In this document: positions 25,055-34,200 of the stretch, in pieces | Layout of the letters: every line of letters begins with the position of its first letter | How positions within the stretch are numbered: the stretch's first letter is position 1 | Assembly (NCBI GenBank): GCA_902784615.1 | Contig: CACZVN010000028.1 | Span: forward strand, 1 to 35,628 | Source of the DNA: an uncultured Prevotellaceae bacterium | GTDB taxonomy: Bacteria; Bacteroidota; Bacteroidia; Bacteroidales; Bacteroidaceae | Direction of reading: 5' to 3' | Length of the DNA: 35,628 nt | Made by a program: the position numbers and the translations under genes | The notes under the pieces: model-generated | The model's database searches: none | The model's input: the letters and a program-made list of their open reading frames with translations, nothing else | What the model was told of the DNA's origin: nothing

Positions 25055-25456
25055 ATGGTGAAAGTGATCCTGAGCATCATCCTTGTGAGTATAGGTGGAT
25101 GTATCTACCTGATGCAGCGTACGACAGGGTTGTTGATGTTCAGGATCATTGATTTCTTAGGACTGACGGATGCCGTCGCAGGATTAAGGGACTCAATGCG
25201 ACAAATGCCAGAGTTTATCGTTTTCAACCTGCCTGGTGGCTTGTGGTCTGCATCTTATGTTCTATTGTCAGATGCTGTTTTCGCTGGTCAGTCTAAGATG
25301 ATGAAACTGGCATGGGGCTCTTTAATCCCGATGATTGGTCTGGTTTCGGAACTATTGCAGGCCGTAGCACTCTGTCCTGGTACTGCCGATTGGCTAGATG
25401 CTGTCTGTTATGGTGTTCCATATGTCCTTTATGCCGTATGGGTGATCCTGAAATAA
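25055..25456 (+). CDS. Small VanZ-like membrane protein
   Basis: The 133-residue protein has about four hydrophobic helices (VKVILSIILVSIGGCIYLM, FIVFNLPGGLWSASYVLL, LAWGSLIPMIGLVSELLQAV and the C-terminal VCYGVPYVLYAVWVIL). The pattern SELLQ, then GTADWLD and a Gly further on resembles the conserved E-Q and G-x-D-x-x-D spacing of VanZ-like proteins. That is a weak match and the function is unknown. It lies between the TMEM43-like gene and the lipoprotein gene with gaps of 3 and 8 bases. Confidence 0.7.
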   Translation: MVKVILSIILVSIGGCIYLMQRTTGLLMFRIIDFLGLTDAVAGLRDSMRQMPEFIVFNLPGGLWSASYVLLSDAVFAGQSKMMKLAWGSLIPMIGLVSELLQAVALCPGTADWLDAVCYGVPYVLYAVWVILK

Positions 25457-25464
25457 AATAGATT

Positions 25465-27381
25465 ATGAGGAAATACATTAATACCATTTGCGTTGTTTGC
25501 ACAGCCCTGTGGCTGGTAGGGTGCAAGACGCAGACTGTTGCAGAGCAGCAGGTGATAGAGAAACACCAGCCTATCCAGATGATTCTGGACTCAGACTTTG
25601 GTAGTTCTACCGATGACCTTTTCGCTTTGATGATGCTTCATCATTATATGGATGACGGGCTTGTTGATTTAAAGGGTATCGTCGTGGACCGTGAAGGTGT
25701 GAAGAATGCCGAACTCGTAGATATCTTCAACACCTATTACGGACATCCCGATATCCCCGTGGGCTTGGAGCGCAATGGTGTGAAGAATCCCCGTTGTTTC
25801 ATCCCCTATAATGGTGTCTGCGATTTGAAGGATGCTCAGGGAAATCCCCTCTTCAAGCGTACACATGACTTGGCAAATTGTCCTGAGGGCTATAAACTCT
25901 ATCGTCAGTTACTGAGTCAGGCCGAGGATAAATCCATCGTCGTGGTAGCCATTGGCTTCGTGACAACGCTCTCCGAACTCTTCGAGTCGGGTGCTGATGA
26001 GTATTCTCAACTGAGTGGCCTGGATCTCTTCGGAAAGAAAGTCAAGTCTGTCTATATCCAGTCAGGACGTTTCGAGAGCGGTGACAGTCTGAGCGGTTAT
26101 AACATGCGTGCCGCCTCCAAGCAGTCGGCCATCTTCTACGACAAACTGCCGAAGAATGTTGACCTCATCATGTCACCCAGCAATATCGGTGATTTGATGA
26201 ATTACTTGCCACAGGATGTGCTGGTGGATCTCTCTTCAACGGAGCAGAATCCCATCAAGGCTGTCTATACCAATTACACCTGCGACACAGGTCAGCGCAT
26301 GTGGGACACCAACTGTCTGGTGAATGCCGTGCTGGGCGACGGGGCCTATAATATGTCGCCCCGTGGTTGGGTGAAGTTCGTGGATAAAGGCGAGGAGTCG
26401 CTGATGCTCTTTACCCCCGATCCCGCAGGCAATGCCCGTTATCAGTTGCCTGGCGACACCTATTTCGCAGAAGAGAAACTGATGGATATCCGCCGTCATA
26501 ACCGCATCAGTCCCAACCCCGCTCCTTACACGATAGAGGCACCTCAGCCACAACTCATCGGGAAGGCTGCTGCGGAGTGGACAAAACCTCGTATGACCCT
26601 GTTGGTGGATAAGTATCTGGGCTCCGCTGGCAACACGCTGGATCCTGACGATGTACGTGCCCTGTTCCGTCCCTTGGGCTATACTGGTCCTAACGCCGCC
26701 GATTATCAGGAGGCAGAACAGTTGGTGGTCGATGCCGTCTTCGAACGTATGGTGCAGAAGGCCTTGCGGGCAGGGAAGAAAGACCTTGCCATCGTCACAG
26801 GACCTCCCGCCAGTGGCAAGAGCACCGCTGTACGCCAACTGAACCTGAGGAAGGTAGGTCTGGTGTATGATGCCGCCCTCACGGGGGGTGACCGTCTGGA
26901 GAACGTTGTGAAGAAAGCCAAGGAACTGGGGATGGAGAAGATCACCATCGTACCTGTCTATAACGATGTACTGACCAGTTATAAGAACTGCTTGAATCGT
27001 GGTAAATCCACCTGGCGCTATACAGCCCTCGACTATCTGGTGAAATCTTATCGTGACAATGTGGGTCAATTGGAGCAGATCATCAAAACTTTCCCCGATG
27101 TGGAAATCATTCCTGTGGATTGTTCCAATAACCAGGGTGTGCATCGTGTGAGTATAGAGGATGCCCTGAGGTGGAACTATAATGTCACAGACGAAGAAGT
27201 GCACCAGCTCTTTACTTGTCTGAAGGACGAACTCGATGCAAATCAGATCGAGGCAGGTTCTGTCCTGGCTGCTGCGGGTGATGTCTTATCTGTCAAGACC
27301 AACGATGAGGCCAATATCGCTCTGGCACGAGAGATTGATGAGAAAATACAAGAAGTGCTGAAAGCCTTCAAATTGAGATAA
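25465..27381 (+). CDS. Lipoprotein fusing nucleoside-hydrolase and zeta-toxin-like P-loop domains
   Basis: The 638-residue protein starts with a lipoprotein signal (MRKYINTICVVCTALWLVGC, lipid Cys 20). Residues of about 36-350 match the inosine-uridine nucleoside hydrolase fold: ILDSDFGSSTDDLFALMML (40-58) corresponds to the calcium-binding D-x-D-x-G-x-x-x-D-D motif, with a Ser where many members have Asp. Later come IVVVAIGFVTTLSELF and DTNCLVNAVL. Residues of about 415-638 form a zeta-toxin-type P-loop domain with Walker A GPPASGKST (446-454), YDAALTGGDRLENVVKKA and VDCSNN. Nucleoside hydrolases cleave ribosides; zeta proteins phosphorylate UDP-sugars. A P-loop kinase on an exported lipoprotein is unexpected because ATP is absent outside the cytoplasm. 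No antitoxin gene adjoins it. Confidence 0.82.
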   Translation: MRKYINTICVVCTALWLVGCKTQTVAEQQVIEKHQPIQMILDSDFGSSTDDLFALMMLHHYMDDGLVDLKGIVVDREGVKNAELVDIFNTYYGHPDIPVGLERNGVKNPRCFIPYNGVCDLKDAQGNPLFKRTHDLANCPEGYKLYRQLLSQAEDKSIVVVAIGFVTTLSELFESGADEYSQLSGLDLFGKKVKSVYIQSGRFESGDSLSGYNMRAASKQSAIFYDKLPKNVDLIMSPSNIGDLMNYLPQDVLVDLSSTEQNPIKAVYTNYTCDTGQRMWDTNCLVNAVLGDGAYNMSPRGWVKFVDKGEESLMLFTPDPAGNARYQLPGDTYFAEEKLMDIRRHNRISPNPAPYTIEAPQPQLIGKAAAEWTKPRMTLLVDKYLGSAGNTLDPDDVRALFRPLGYTGPNAADYQEAEQLVVDAVFERMVQKALRAGKKDLAIVTGPPASGKSTAVRQLNLRKVGLVYDAALTGGDRLENVVKKAKELGMEKITIVPVYNDVLTSYKNCLNRGKSTWRYTALDYLVKSYRDNVGQLEQIIKTFPDVEIIPVDCSNNQGVHRVSIEDALRWNYNVTDEEVHQLFTCLKDELDANQIEAGSVLAAAGDVLSVKTNDEANIALAREIDEKIQEVLKAFKLR

Positions 27382-27393
27382 AACCAGGATAAG

Positions 27394-28674
27394 ATGAGAC
27401 TGATACAGGTATTCGTAGTGTTCTGTCTGTGCCTCGCAACAGGTGCACAGGCTCAGACGTATGAGCGGAAGAACTTCACCTTCAAAAGCGAGAAGATCAA
27501 GAACGCTGAGGGCGAAGTGTCCGAAGTCAAGGTGGGTGCCTATGTAGGCAAGAAACTCATCAAGGAGATGACCTACGAGATCGAACCTGCCCTCTCCGAG
27601 GACTTGGCTAAGTATGTAGGTACTATCTCAGAGACCGACCTGGACTTTGACGGCTATCCCGATGTGGATATTTATCTCGGTTATTGGGGAGGTTTTGCCA
27701 ATAACACCCGTCACGAAGCCCTGCTTTGGGACCAGTCTCAACATGCTTTCGTAGAGGCTGAAGGCTATGGTGAGATTGGTGAGCCAGTGGTTGATGAAGA
27801 GAAGAAATACATCCAGACAACGCTCAGCGCAGGACCTGACCACAGGGTGACCAACTACTACCGCTGGCAGGGGCACAGACTCCAGCCCTATTTGGACTAT
27901 GTATGGCCCATTCAAGGTGATGACGATGACTACGTCAGTCTCGATGGCATGCTCAACCTGCCGCTCCAGCGCTACAATGCCAAACTTGACGGACGCATCC
28001 CCGTCATCATTGTCTTCCAGACGAATGCCGACAGCATTGCCGCAGGCTACATTTATTACCCGCGTGCCAAGAAGCCTGCCCCCATCATGATTGTAGGGGG
28101 AGTCACCCGCTATGGCGATACCGACTACTATCACTTCAGCGAGTACCAGTCCGACGGGATCATCACGGGCTTCATCAATTTCGGACACAAGGTGGTTGAC
28201 GGATGGAACGATAAGGTAGAAGGCTCCTGGACCAATCCCAAAACGAATCAGGAGATGCCACTGACCGACGTGTCCTTCAATCGCGAGTGTCCCAAGTGGT
28301 TCACGAAGTCATTGCTCACACCTGAGGATCCCGGGAATATCGGCCGCGAGTACTCTTTCAATGATTGGCATCAGGGCGCACAGGAATACATGGGAGGTCA
28401 TATCTCCTTCCGTGGTGCTGGCAAGAACAAGGTGCACTTCGAGTGTGGCAACATACGTCATAATATTGCGGAGGGTCGCAGTGATGATGACCGTCCTGCC
28501 GTACTCAAGGGTAACGTATTCGAATACCGCGATGTCAACGAATGCGGTTATGGTTTCCGGGCCACGTTCTTCCCGCGTTTTGTGGTACTGGAGACCATTA
28601 CGCCTTTCAGTTCGCTCGACTGTTTCGGTGCGGGTGCCGCTTTCGACGGTGTATATATCAAAGTGAAACAATAA
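27394..28674 (+). CDS. Secreted protein with acidic loop, XAC2610-like
   Basis: The 426-residue precursor has a signal peptide (MRLIQVFVVFCLCLATGAQA). At 82-96 it has DLDFDGYPDVDIYLG, an acidic loop followed by a beta strand, as in XAC2610-related and VCBS-like proteins where such loops bind calcium. The rest is beta-rich and aromatic (YVWPIQGDDDDYVSLDG, FRGAGKNKVHFECGN) and I cannot assign a domain. A periplasmic or surface location is expected. It starts 12 bases after the lipoprotein gene and ends 12 bases before the next gene. A related acidic loop occurs in the next two proteins of the operon. Confidence 0.75.
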   Translation: MRLIQVFVVFCLCLATGAQAQTYERKNFTFKSEKIKNAEGEVSEVKVGAYVGKKLIKEMTYEIEPALSEDLAKYVGTISETDLDFDGYPDVDIYLGYWGGFANNTRHEALLWDQSQHAFVEAEGYGEIGEPVVDEEKKYIQTTLSAGPDHRVTNYYRWQGHRLQPYLDYVWPIQGDDDDYVSLDGMLNLPLQRYNAKLDGRIPVIIVFQTNADSIAAGYIYYPRAKKPAPIMIVGGVTRYGDTDYYHFSEYQSDGIITGFINFGHKVVDGWNDKVEGSWTNPKTNQEMPLTDVSFNRECPKWFTKSLLTPEDPGNIGREYSFNDWHQGAQEYMGGHISFRGAGKNKVHFECGNIRHNIAEGRSDDDRPAVLKGNVFEYRDVNECGYGFRATFFPRFVVLETITPFSSLDCFGAGAAFDGVYIKVKQ

Positions 28675-28686
28675 CGACAACAAAAT

Positions 28687-30177
28687 ATGAAGAAACTGAT
28701 CATTCTCGCCATCTGTTCACTCTGTGTGATGGCTGCCTGTAAGAACAACAAGGTACAGGGTACAGACGCAGATGCTGACTCCGCCCTTGCAGACACTGTG
28801 GCTATCGCTGAGGAACCGCAGGACACCACACCCAAGCCCATGTTCCTCTATTGTCTCGACAGGGATTATATGCAGATGGTCTATTGGACAGACATCCAGG
28901 AGCCTCAGAAGGACAAGGACAATGCTAAGTATTTCGATGGCATGCATACTTCATGGTCTTTACAGGAGGGCTTCCGCCGAAATGCCGCCCAATATACGAA
29001 GATGCTCGTCGGCGAGAACAAAATGGTGGATATCAAGTTCATCGGCGAACAATTGAAGAACCCCGATGGCGAGGAGATGTATCCTGGTGAACTGCATAGC
29101 CGTGCGTCTATTCCCTCTCCAGGCCTGCGCTATGCCTTTGTCAATCCCAAAGACCAGCAAAAAGATATGGGAAGGATGAACATCGTGGTCACCGACGATT
29201 ATCTGCAGACAAGGAAACTGATGACACAGAAACTCTTGTCGCCCTTCGACAAGTCTAATCCCCTCCCGGCTACCGTCATCAAACAGTTAGAACAGGAGTA
29301 TGGCATGAAGTGCCAGCGTTCAGAGGCTGTTTGCCGTTACAACGACCGTTATACCTATGGTGTCCTTCAATTCAAGGGTGTCTATAAGACAGTGAAGGAG
29401 TACAACGAGGAACGTCAGAAAGCCCTCGCCCTCGAGGTGCTCACCGATGGCGACAAGGTCTATTCCTATCCCGTTGAAGGCTATATCTATGATGGCATGC
29501 CCACGTGGAATGTCGATGACGAAGGTGAGTATATCTCCAGTTCCTTCCCCGCAGCCTTCGAGGGTCCCAATGGTCCAGAACTCTGTTTCATCCACTGGGC
29601 ACCAGAGAGTTGTACGGTAGGTCTGTTCCTGATGCGCAACGGTAAACTCGAACGCATTGTCTATGAGTGTTATCACTCGATGATCGACGAGCAGACACCA
29701 CTCTGGAAAAAGGACATCGCCCTGTTGCAGAAACTCTTTGTGGCTGATGATTCCCAGGAGAACAAGGATTTTACCCTCTCGAAATACCGCTATCTTTGGA
29801 TCGACAACGACGATACTGAGGAGATCTGGCTGCGTGACAAAGACGACAAGCATGGTGCCTTCTTCACCCGTTACAATGGGGAGTTCAAGCTTATCGCCAC
29901 GGAGAATGGCCGTCTGCACCCCACCATCCTCCGCAGTCGTGACGGTGTGGGCTATCTGAGGATTTCCGGCTCTGCTGGTGGTCCATCAATCTATACACAG
30001 GTTTTTGAGTTGAAGAACAGTCAGGTGATCCACCGCTTCACGGCCTTGGAGATCTATGGCGAGATCGACGAGTGCTCCTTCGACGGCAAGCCCATGGACA
30101 AGGAGGCAGGCAAGCGCTATATGGCCTCACTGCCCGAAGTGAACGACATCGCCATCTGGTGGAATGAAATACAATAA
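28687..30177 (+). CDS. Lipoprotein of unknown function with acidic loop
   Basis: The 496-residue precursor has a lipoprotein signal (MKKLIILAICSLCVMAAC, lipid Cys 18) followed by a low-complexity Asp/Ala/Thr-rich spacer to about residue 50. The folded part contains PTWNVDDEGEYISSSFPAA and, at 371-383, WIDNDDTEEIWLR followed by AFFTRYNGEFKLIATENGR. This has the shape of an acidic loop plus strands, as in its two neighbours. I do not recognise a family. It is probably anchored to the outer membrane. It is fifth in the operon. Confidence 0.75.
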   Translation: MKKLIILAICSLCVMAACKNNKVQGTDADADSALADTVAIAEEPQDTTPKPMFLYCLDRDYMQMVYWTDIQEPQKDKDNAKYFDGMHTSWSLQEGFRRNAAQYTKMLVGENKMVDIKFIGEQLKNPDGEEMYPGELHSRASIPSPGLRYAFVNPKDQQKDMGRMNIVVTDDYLQTRKLMTQKLLSPFDKSNPLPATVIKQLEQEYGMKCQRSEAVCRYNDRYTYGVLQFKGVYKTVKEYNEERQKALALEVLTDGDKVYSYPVEGYIYDGMPTWNVDDEGEYISSSFPAAFEGPNGPELCFIHWAPESCTVGLFLMRNGKLERIVYECYHSMIDEQTPLWKKDIALLQKLFVADDSQENKDFTLSKYRYLWIDNDDTEEIWLRDKDDKHGAFFTRYNGEFKLIATENGRLHPTILRSRDGVGYLRISGSAGGPSIYTQVFELKNSQVIHRFTALEIYGEIDECSFDGKPMDKEAGKRYMASLPEVNDIAIWWNEIQ

Positions 30178-30190
30178 ACAAAGTAAAGAT

Positions 30191-31282
30191 ATGAAAAATG
30201 GATTCATCTTAATATGTGCCATGCTGGCACTGACGGTTTCTGCCCAGACACGCATGACCATCGACGAGCTTCAGGCTCAGTGGCAGACGAAGAATATCCA
30301 AGGTCCCAAGAATGGTGGTATCCTCGACCTTGTAGGTATGTTCAATCTCAATTATCCCACTTACAGTGGCGGCGAGTTTCTACAGGATGTGTCGCGCCCT
30401 GCCGATCAGCAGAAATGGATTGTCACACTCGACCGTCCCAATGGCTTCGCCAGTTTTGCCGAAGGCAGCGACGATGCCTCGAGTGAGTCGATGCAGGCCT
30501 GTGTGTGGAAGCGCTCGAATGGTCATAAGCTCTTCGCCATTGCTTTCGAGCAGCAGTCTTCTCAGGTGAAGGCCTTTGTGGCTTTCTACGATCTGGATCC
30601 TGCCACGGGTATCCTGAAACCCGAGAAGAGTCTCGACCGTCTCTTTGCACCGAATCATCCCGAGGGCATTGTTCACATCACTTTGCCCCAGCATGGTAAG
30701 GACATGAAAATAACGGAGTATTACATCAATGCCATGTTTGCCGTCACCCACGTCTATCCCTGGGACGGCATGAAACCCGGGCATGAGCGCGTCGAGATCG
30801 AAAACATCGACAAGATGTGGGCCGAATACAGTGATCAGGCTATGATGGACGGTCAGCAACCCGTTACCCGTTATGCCATTATCGACATCGACCGTGATAG
30901 CTCTCCCGAACTGATGCTCGGCTCTGAGAGCGACGACTATCAGGCCGTATTTGCCCTCTATGATGGCAAATACGAACTCATCGCTGCCAAGGACTATAAA
31001 CGCTCACTGAATTTCTATCCCCCGAAGGCCGTGGGTAGTGCTGGCGGCTGTGGTACAGGTTGCTTTCTTATCGACTGGACCTTGCTTGAGAACAGTCGTC
31101 CGAAGCACCGCATCGCTAACCTGCAGGAATATAACTTTGAGACCGATGAGATGGTGGATCATTACGAACTCGACGGCCGTGAGGTGGTTCATGCCGAGGA
31201 GGGCGACCGTCTCGTGAAGAGCTTTGGTGAGTCTGTGGATCTTGATATCCCCTGGCGCCCATTAAACCGATATAACCAATAA
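30191..31282 (+). CDS. Secreted protein of unknown function with acidic loop
   Basis: The 363-residue precursor has a signal peptide (MKNGFILICAMLALTVSAQ). The ATG at 30191 is preferred over an in-frame ATG at 30164, because the latter overlaps the upstream gene and buries the signal. At 231-244 it has IDIDRDSSPELMLG, a D-x-D-x-D loop followed by FALYDGKYELIAAKDYK, closely parallel to the corresponding segment of the preceding lipoprotein (DNDDTEEIWL, then FTRYNGEFKLIATENG). The two are probably distant homologues. A Gly/Cys cluster (GSAGGCGTGC) follows. Function is unknown. It ends 9 bases before the AAA+ gene. Confidence 0.75.
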   Translation: MKNGFILICAMLALTVSAQTRMTIDELQAQWQTKNIQGPKNGGILDLVGMFNLNYPTYSGGEFLQDVSRPADQQKWIVTLDRPNGFASFAEGSDDASSESMQACVWKRSNGHKLFAIAFEQQSSQVKAFVAFYDLDPATGILKPEKSLDRLFAPNHPEGIVHITLPQHGKDMKITEYYINAMFAVTHVYPWDGMKPGHERVEIENIDKMWAEYSDQAMMDGQQPVTRYAIIDIDRDSSPELMLGSESDDYQAVFALYDGKYELIAAKDYKRSLNFYPPKAVGSAGGCGTGCFLIDWTLLENSRPKHRIANLQEYNFETDEMVDHYELDGREVVHAEEGDRLVKSFGESVDLDIPWRPLNRYNQ

Positions 31283-31291
31283 GACTTAGAT

Positions 31292-34200
31292 ATGAAAAGG
31301 TGCATCAAGTGTCAGCACGAACTGGCTGATAATGCCAAGTTCTGTATATATTGTGGTACGCGTCAGCCTGAGATGCCCGTGATGCCTCAGCAGCGTCCGA
31401 TGTCTCAGGCTCCAGCCCCCCAGCAGACTCCTGAGCCCCAGCGTCCGAAAATCGATATAGCAGCTCTGCTCGCTGAGGCCGTTGGTAAGCAGGAGATTCT
31501 TGATGAGGTGCAGCGCCTTGTGGCCTTCTACAACGCCTCGAGGCAGGAGGGGCGTCTGCGTCAGCGCCCAGAGATGGATATGCTCGTTCTCGGTAATAGC
31601 GGTACGGGTAAGACCTTCGTCATCAACCTCATCCATCAGTTGTTCCTGTCTAATGGTATCCTTACCAATCCCGGCCTCAAGAAAGTGGATGCCTCGGAGT
31701 ACAACCAGTGGATTAACAGTATCACAGAGCGTGGCCTCGACGATATGAAGGGACAGTTGCTCGTCATCGACAATGTCCATCTGCTGATGACGGACACAGA
31801 GCATCTGACACCCATTGATCGTCTTATCAGTATGATGGAAGACTGGGAACGTGACCTTACAGCAGACTGGCAAACCTATCCCATCGTCATTTTTGCAGGT
31901 GAGAAGAATCAGGTGGAGTATTATTTCCAGAAGAAAAAGAGCGGACGCAGTCGTTTTACGAAGGTGCTTGAACTTCGCGACTGCAGTGCGCAGGAGCTCC
32001 ATGCCATCTGTAAGCGTGAGCTCTGTCGTCGTGGTCTCTCCGTGGAGGGTGAGGCCGACGAGAAGCTGCTCGGCTATTTCCGCTATCTTGTGAAGAACCG
32101 CAAGCTCACCTTCCGCAATGCCTACGAGGCTACGGAGAAGGCCGACGGCATCTATAAGCGTTGCTTAGAGAATGGTCATACCGCACAAGTGGAGCCCGAC
32201 GATATCTCTGGTGACATCTTCGTGGAGCAGACACCCGACGAGATTCTCTCCCGTCTGGATGCCTTTGTAGGTATCGATGATGTGAAGCGCGAGATGCACA
32301 GCATTGTAGAGAATATCAAACAATACCGCATTGAGAAGAATGATCCGAAGGCGCTGCCACCGTTCCGTGACCAGTATGTCTTCCTAGGCAATCCTGGTAC
32401 AGGTAAGACGACTATCGCCCGTATCTTCGCTGATATGCTCAGTGCACTGGGGATCCTGCCTGGTGGTCAGCTTATTGAGGTCACCCGTGAGGATCTCGTG
32501 GCGAAGTTCGTGGGTGGTACTGCTCCGAAGACCCGTCAGGTGGTCGATTCCGCCATGGGTGGCGTGCTCTTCATTGACGAGGCTTATACATTGTCCTCTG
32601 GTGAGGGTAGTGACTATGGTCGTGAGGCCATCAACACCCTGCTGAAACCTGTCGAGGAACTGCGTGGCAAGTTCGTCTGTATCATTGCAGGCTACACTAA
32701 GGAGATGCTCGACTTCTTCGATGCTAATTCTGGTCTTGCCTCCCGTTTCAACCGTCGTCTGGAGTTTGCCGACTATACGCCTGAGCAACTCACCAGCATA
32801 TTCCGTGGCAAGATGGAGAAGGAGGGCTATACCCTCGACACCGATGCCGACGATCATCTGGAGAAATTCTTTGAGAAGATGTATAAGCGTCGCACGAAAA
32901 ATTTCGGTAATGCCCGTGAGGTGGTATCCACCTTCGAGGAGGCCGTGGAGCGCCACCGTGAGCGCTTGCTCACTGAGGGCAAGGCCGAGGATTATACATT
33001 CAACCGTGCCGATATTGAGGGTGAGGAAGCCCTGAAGGAACTTGACGTCGATAAGATTGTCGCTCAGCTCGACAAGGACTTCGTAGGTATGCAGGCCGTG
33101 AAGGACTTCGTGCGTGAGATTGCCTCGCAGAAGGCCGACATGGACGAGCGCCTGGAACTCGGTCTCCAGACGCAGCAGACCATGAAACTCAATATCATCC
33201 TCACGGGTAATCCCGGTACAGGTAAGACCACCGTAGCCCGTAAACTCGGTGAGATCCTCTATGCCATGAAACTGCTATCGGCTCCCGATATCGTGGAGTG
33301 CGAGCGTAAGGATATCGTGGGTAAGTACCAGAACTCGTCAGGTGAGGCTATGGGTAAGTACTGTGATCTCGCCATGGGTAAGTTGCTATTTATCGATGAG
33401 GCTTACAGCTTTGCTCCCGTCAATGATGCGGGTACGAAGGATGCCGAGGCCACGAAGGCTGTCGAGGTGCTGATGAAGCGCATGGAGGACGATGCCGGCA
33501 AGTTCGCCGTGGTCCTCTCTGGCTACCCCGCACCCATGGATAATTTTATCCGGGTCAACGAGGGTATCGCCCGTCGTATCACCCACCGTATCCATATCGA
33601 CGATTACTCCGCTTTGGAACTCGTGCAGATTTTTATCCAGATGGCTAACCGCCAGGGCTATCTGTTGGCAAAGGATACTGAGGCCGTGCTTTTCCGTAAG
33701 GTCGGTGATATGCTTGCCACGAAAGATAAGAACTGGGGCAATGCCGGTGAGATGGCGAAGCTGTTAGAGTCCGTCAAGGGCCACCTGTCGCTCCGCATCC
33801 GCGAACTCCCCAAGGAGGAACGTACCGCTGAGGTCTATCAGACCATCCAACCCGAAGATATCCCCTTCGAACAGCGTAAGGTCCTTTCCGCCGATGAAGC
33901 CCTTGCCGAACTAGACAAATTAGTAGGGCTTGACAATATCAAGACGCAGATGCGTCAGATGGTGGAGTCGTTCCGTGCTGATGAGGCCCGTGCGAAACTG
34001 ACTGGCGAGACCGTCCGTCGCGAGGCGCCACATTATATATTTATGGGTAACCCGGGTACGGGTAAGACCACCGTGGCTCGTCTCATGGCCGACATCCTCA
34101 CCTCCTTGGGCGTGCTCTCGCGCGGTCATCTCGTTGAGGTTACAGAGAAGGACCTCGTGGCTGGTTACACGGGTCAGACCGCTATCAAGACCTCCAACGT

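Noticed and set aside
26236-27204. A 322-codon minus-strand open frame inside the nucleoside hydrolase-zeta gene
   Set aside because: It is antisense to the well-supported fusion gene, His/Ile-rich and without a domain.
25465-27381. A zeta/epsilon toxin-antitoxin locus
   Set aside because: There is no small antitoxin gene next to it, the P-loop domain is fused to a hydrolase on a lipoprotein, and the gene is in the middle of an operon.
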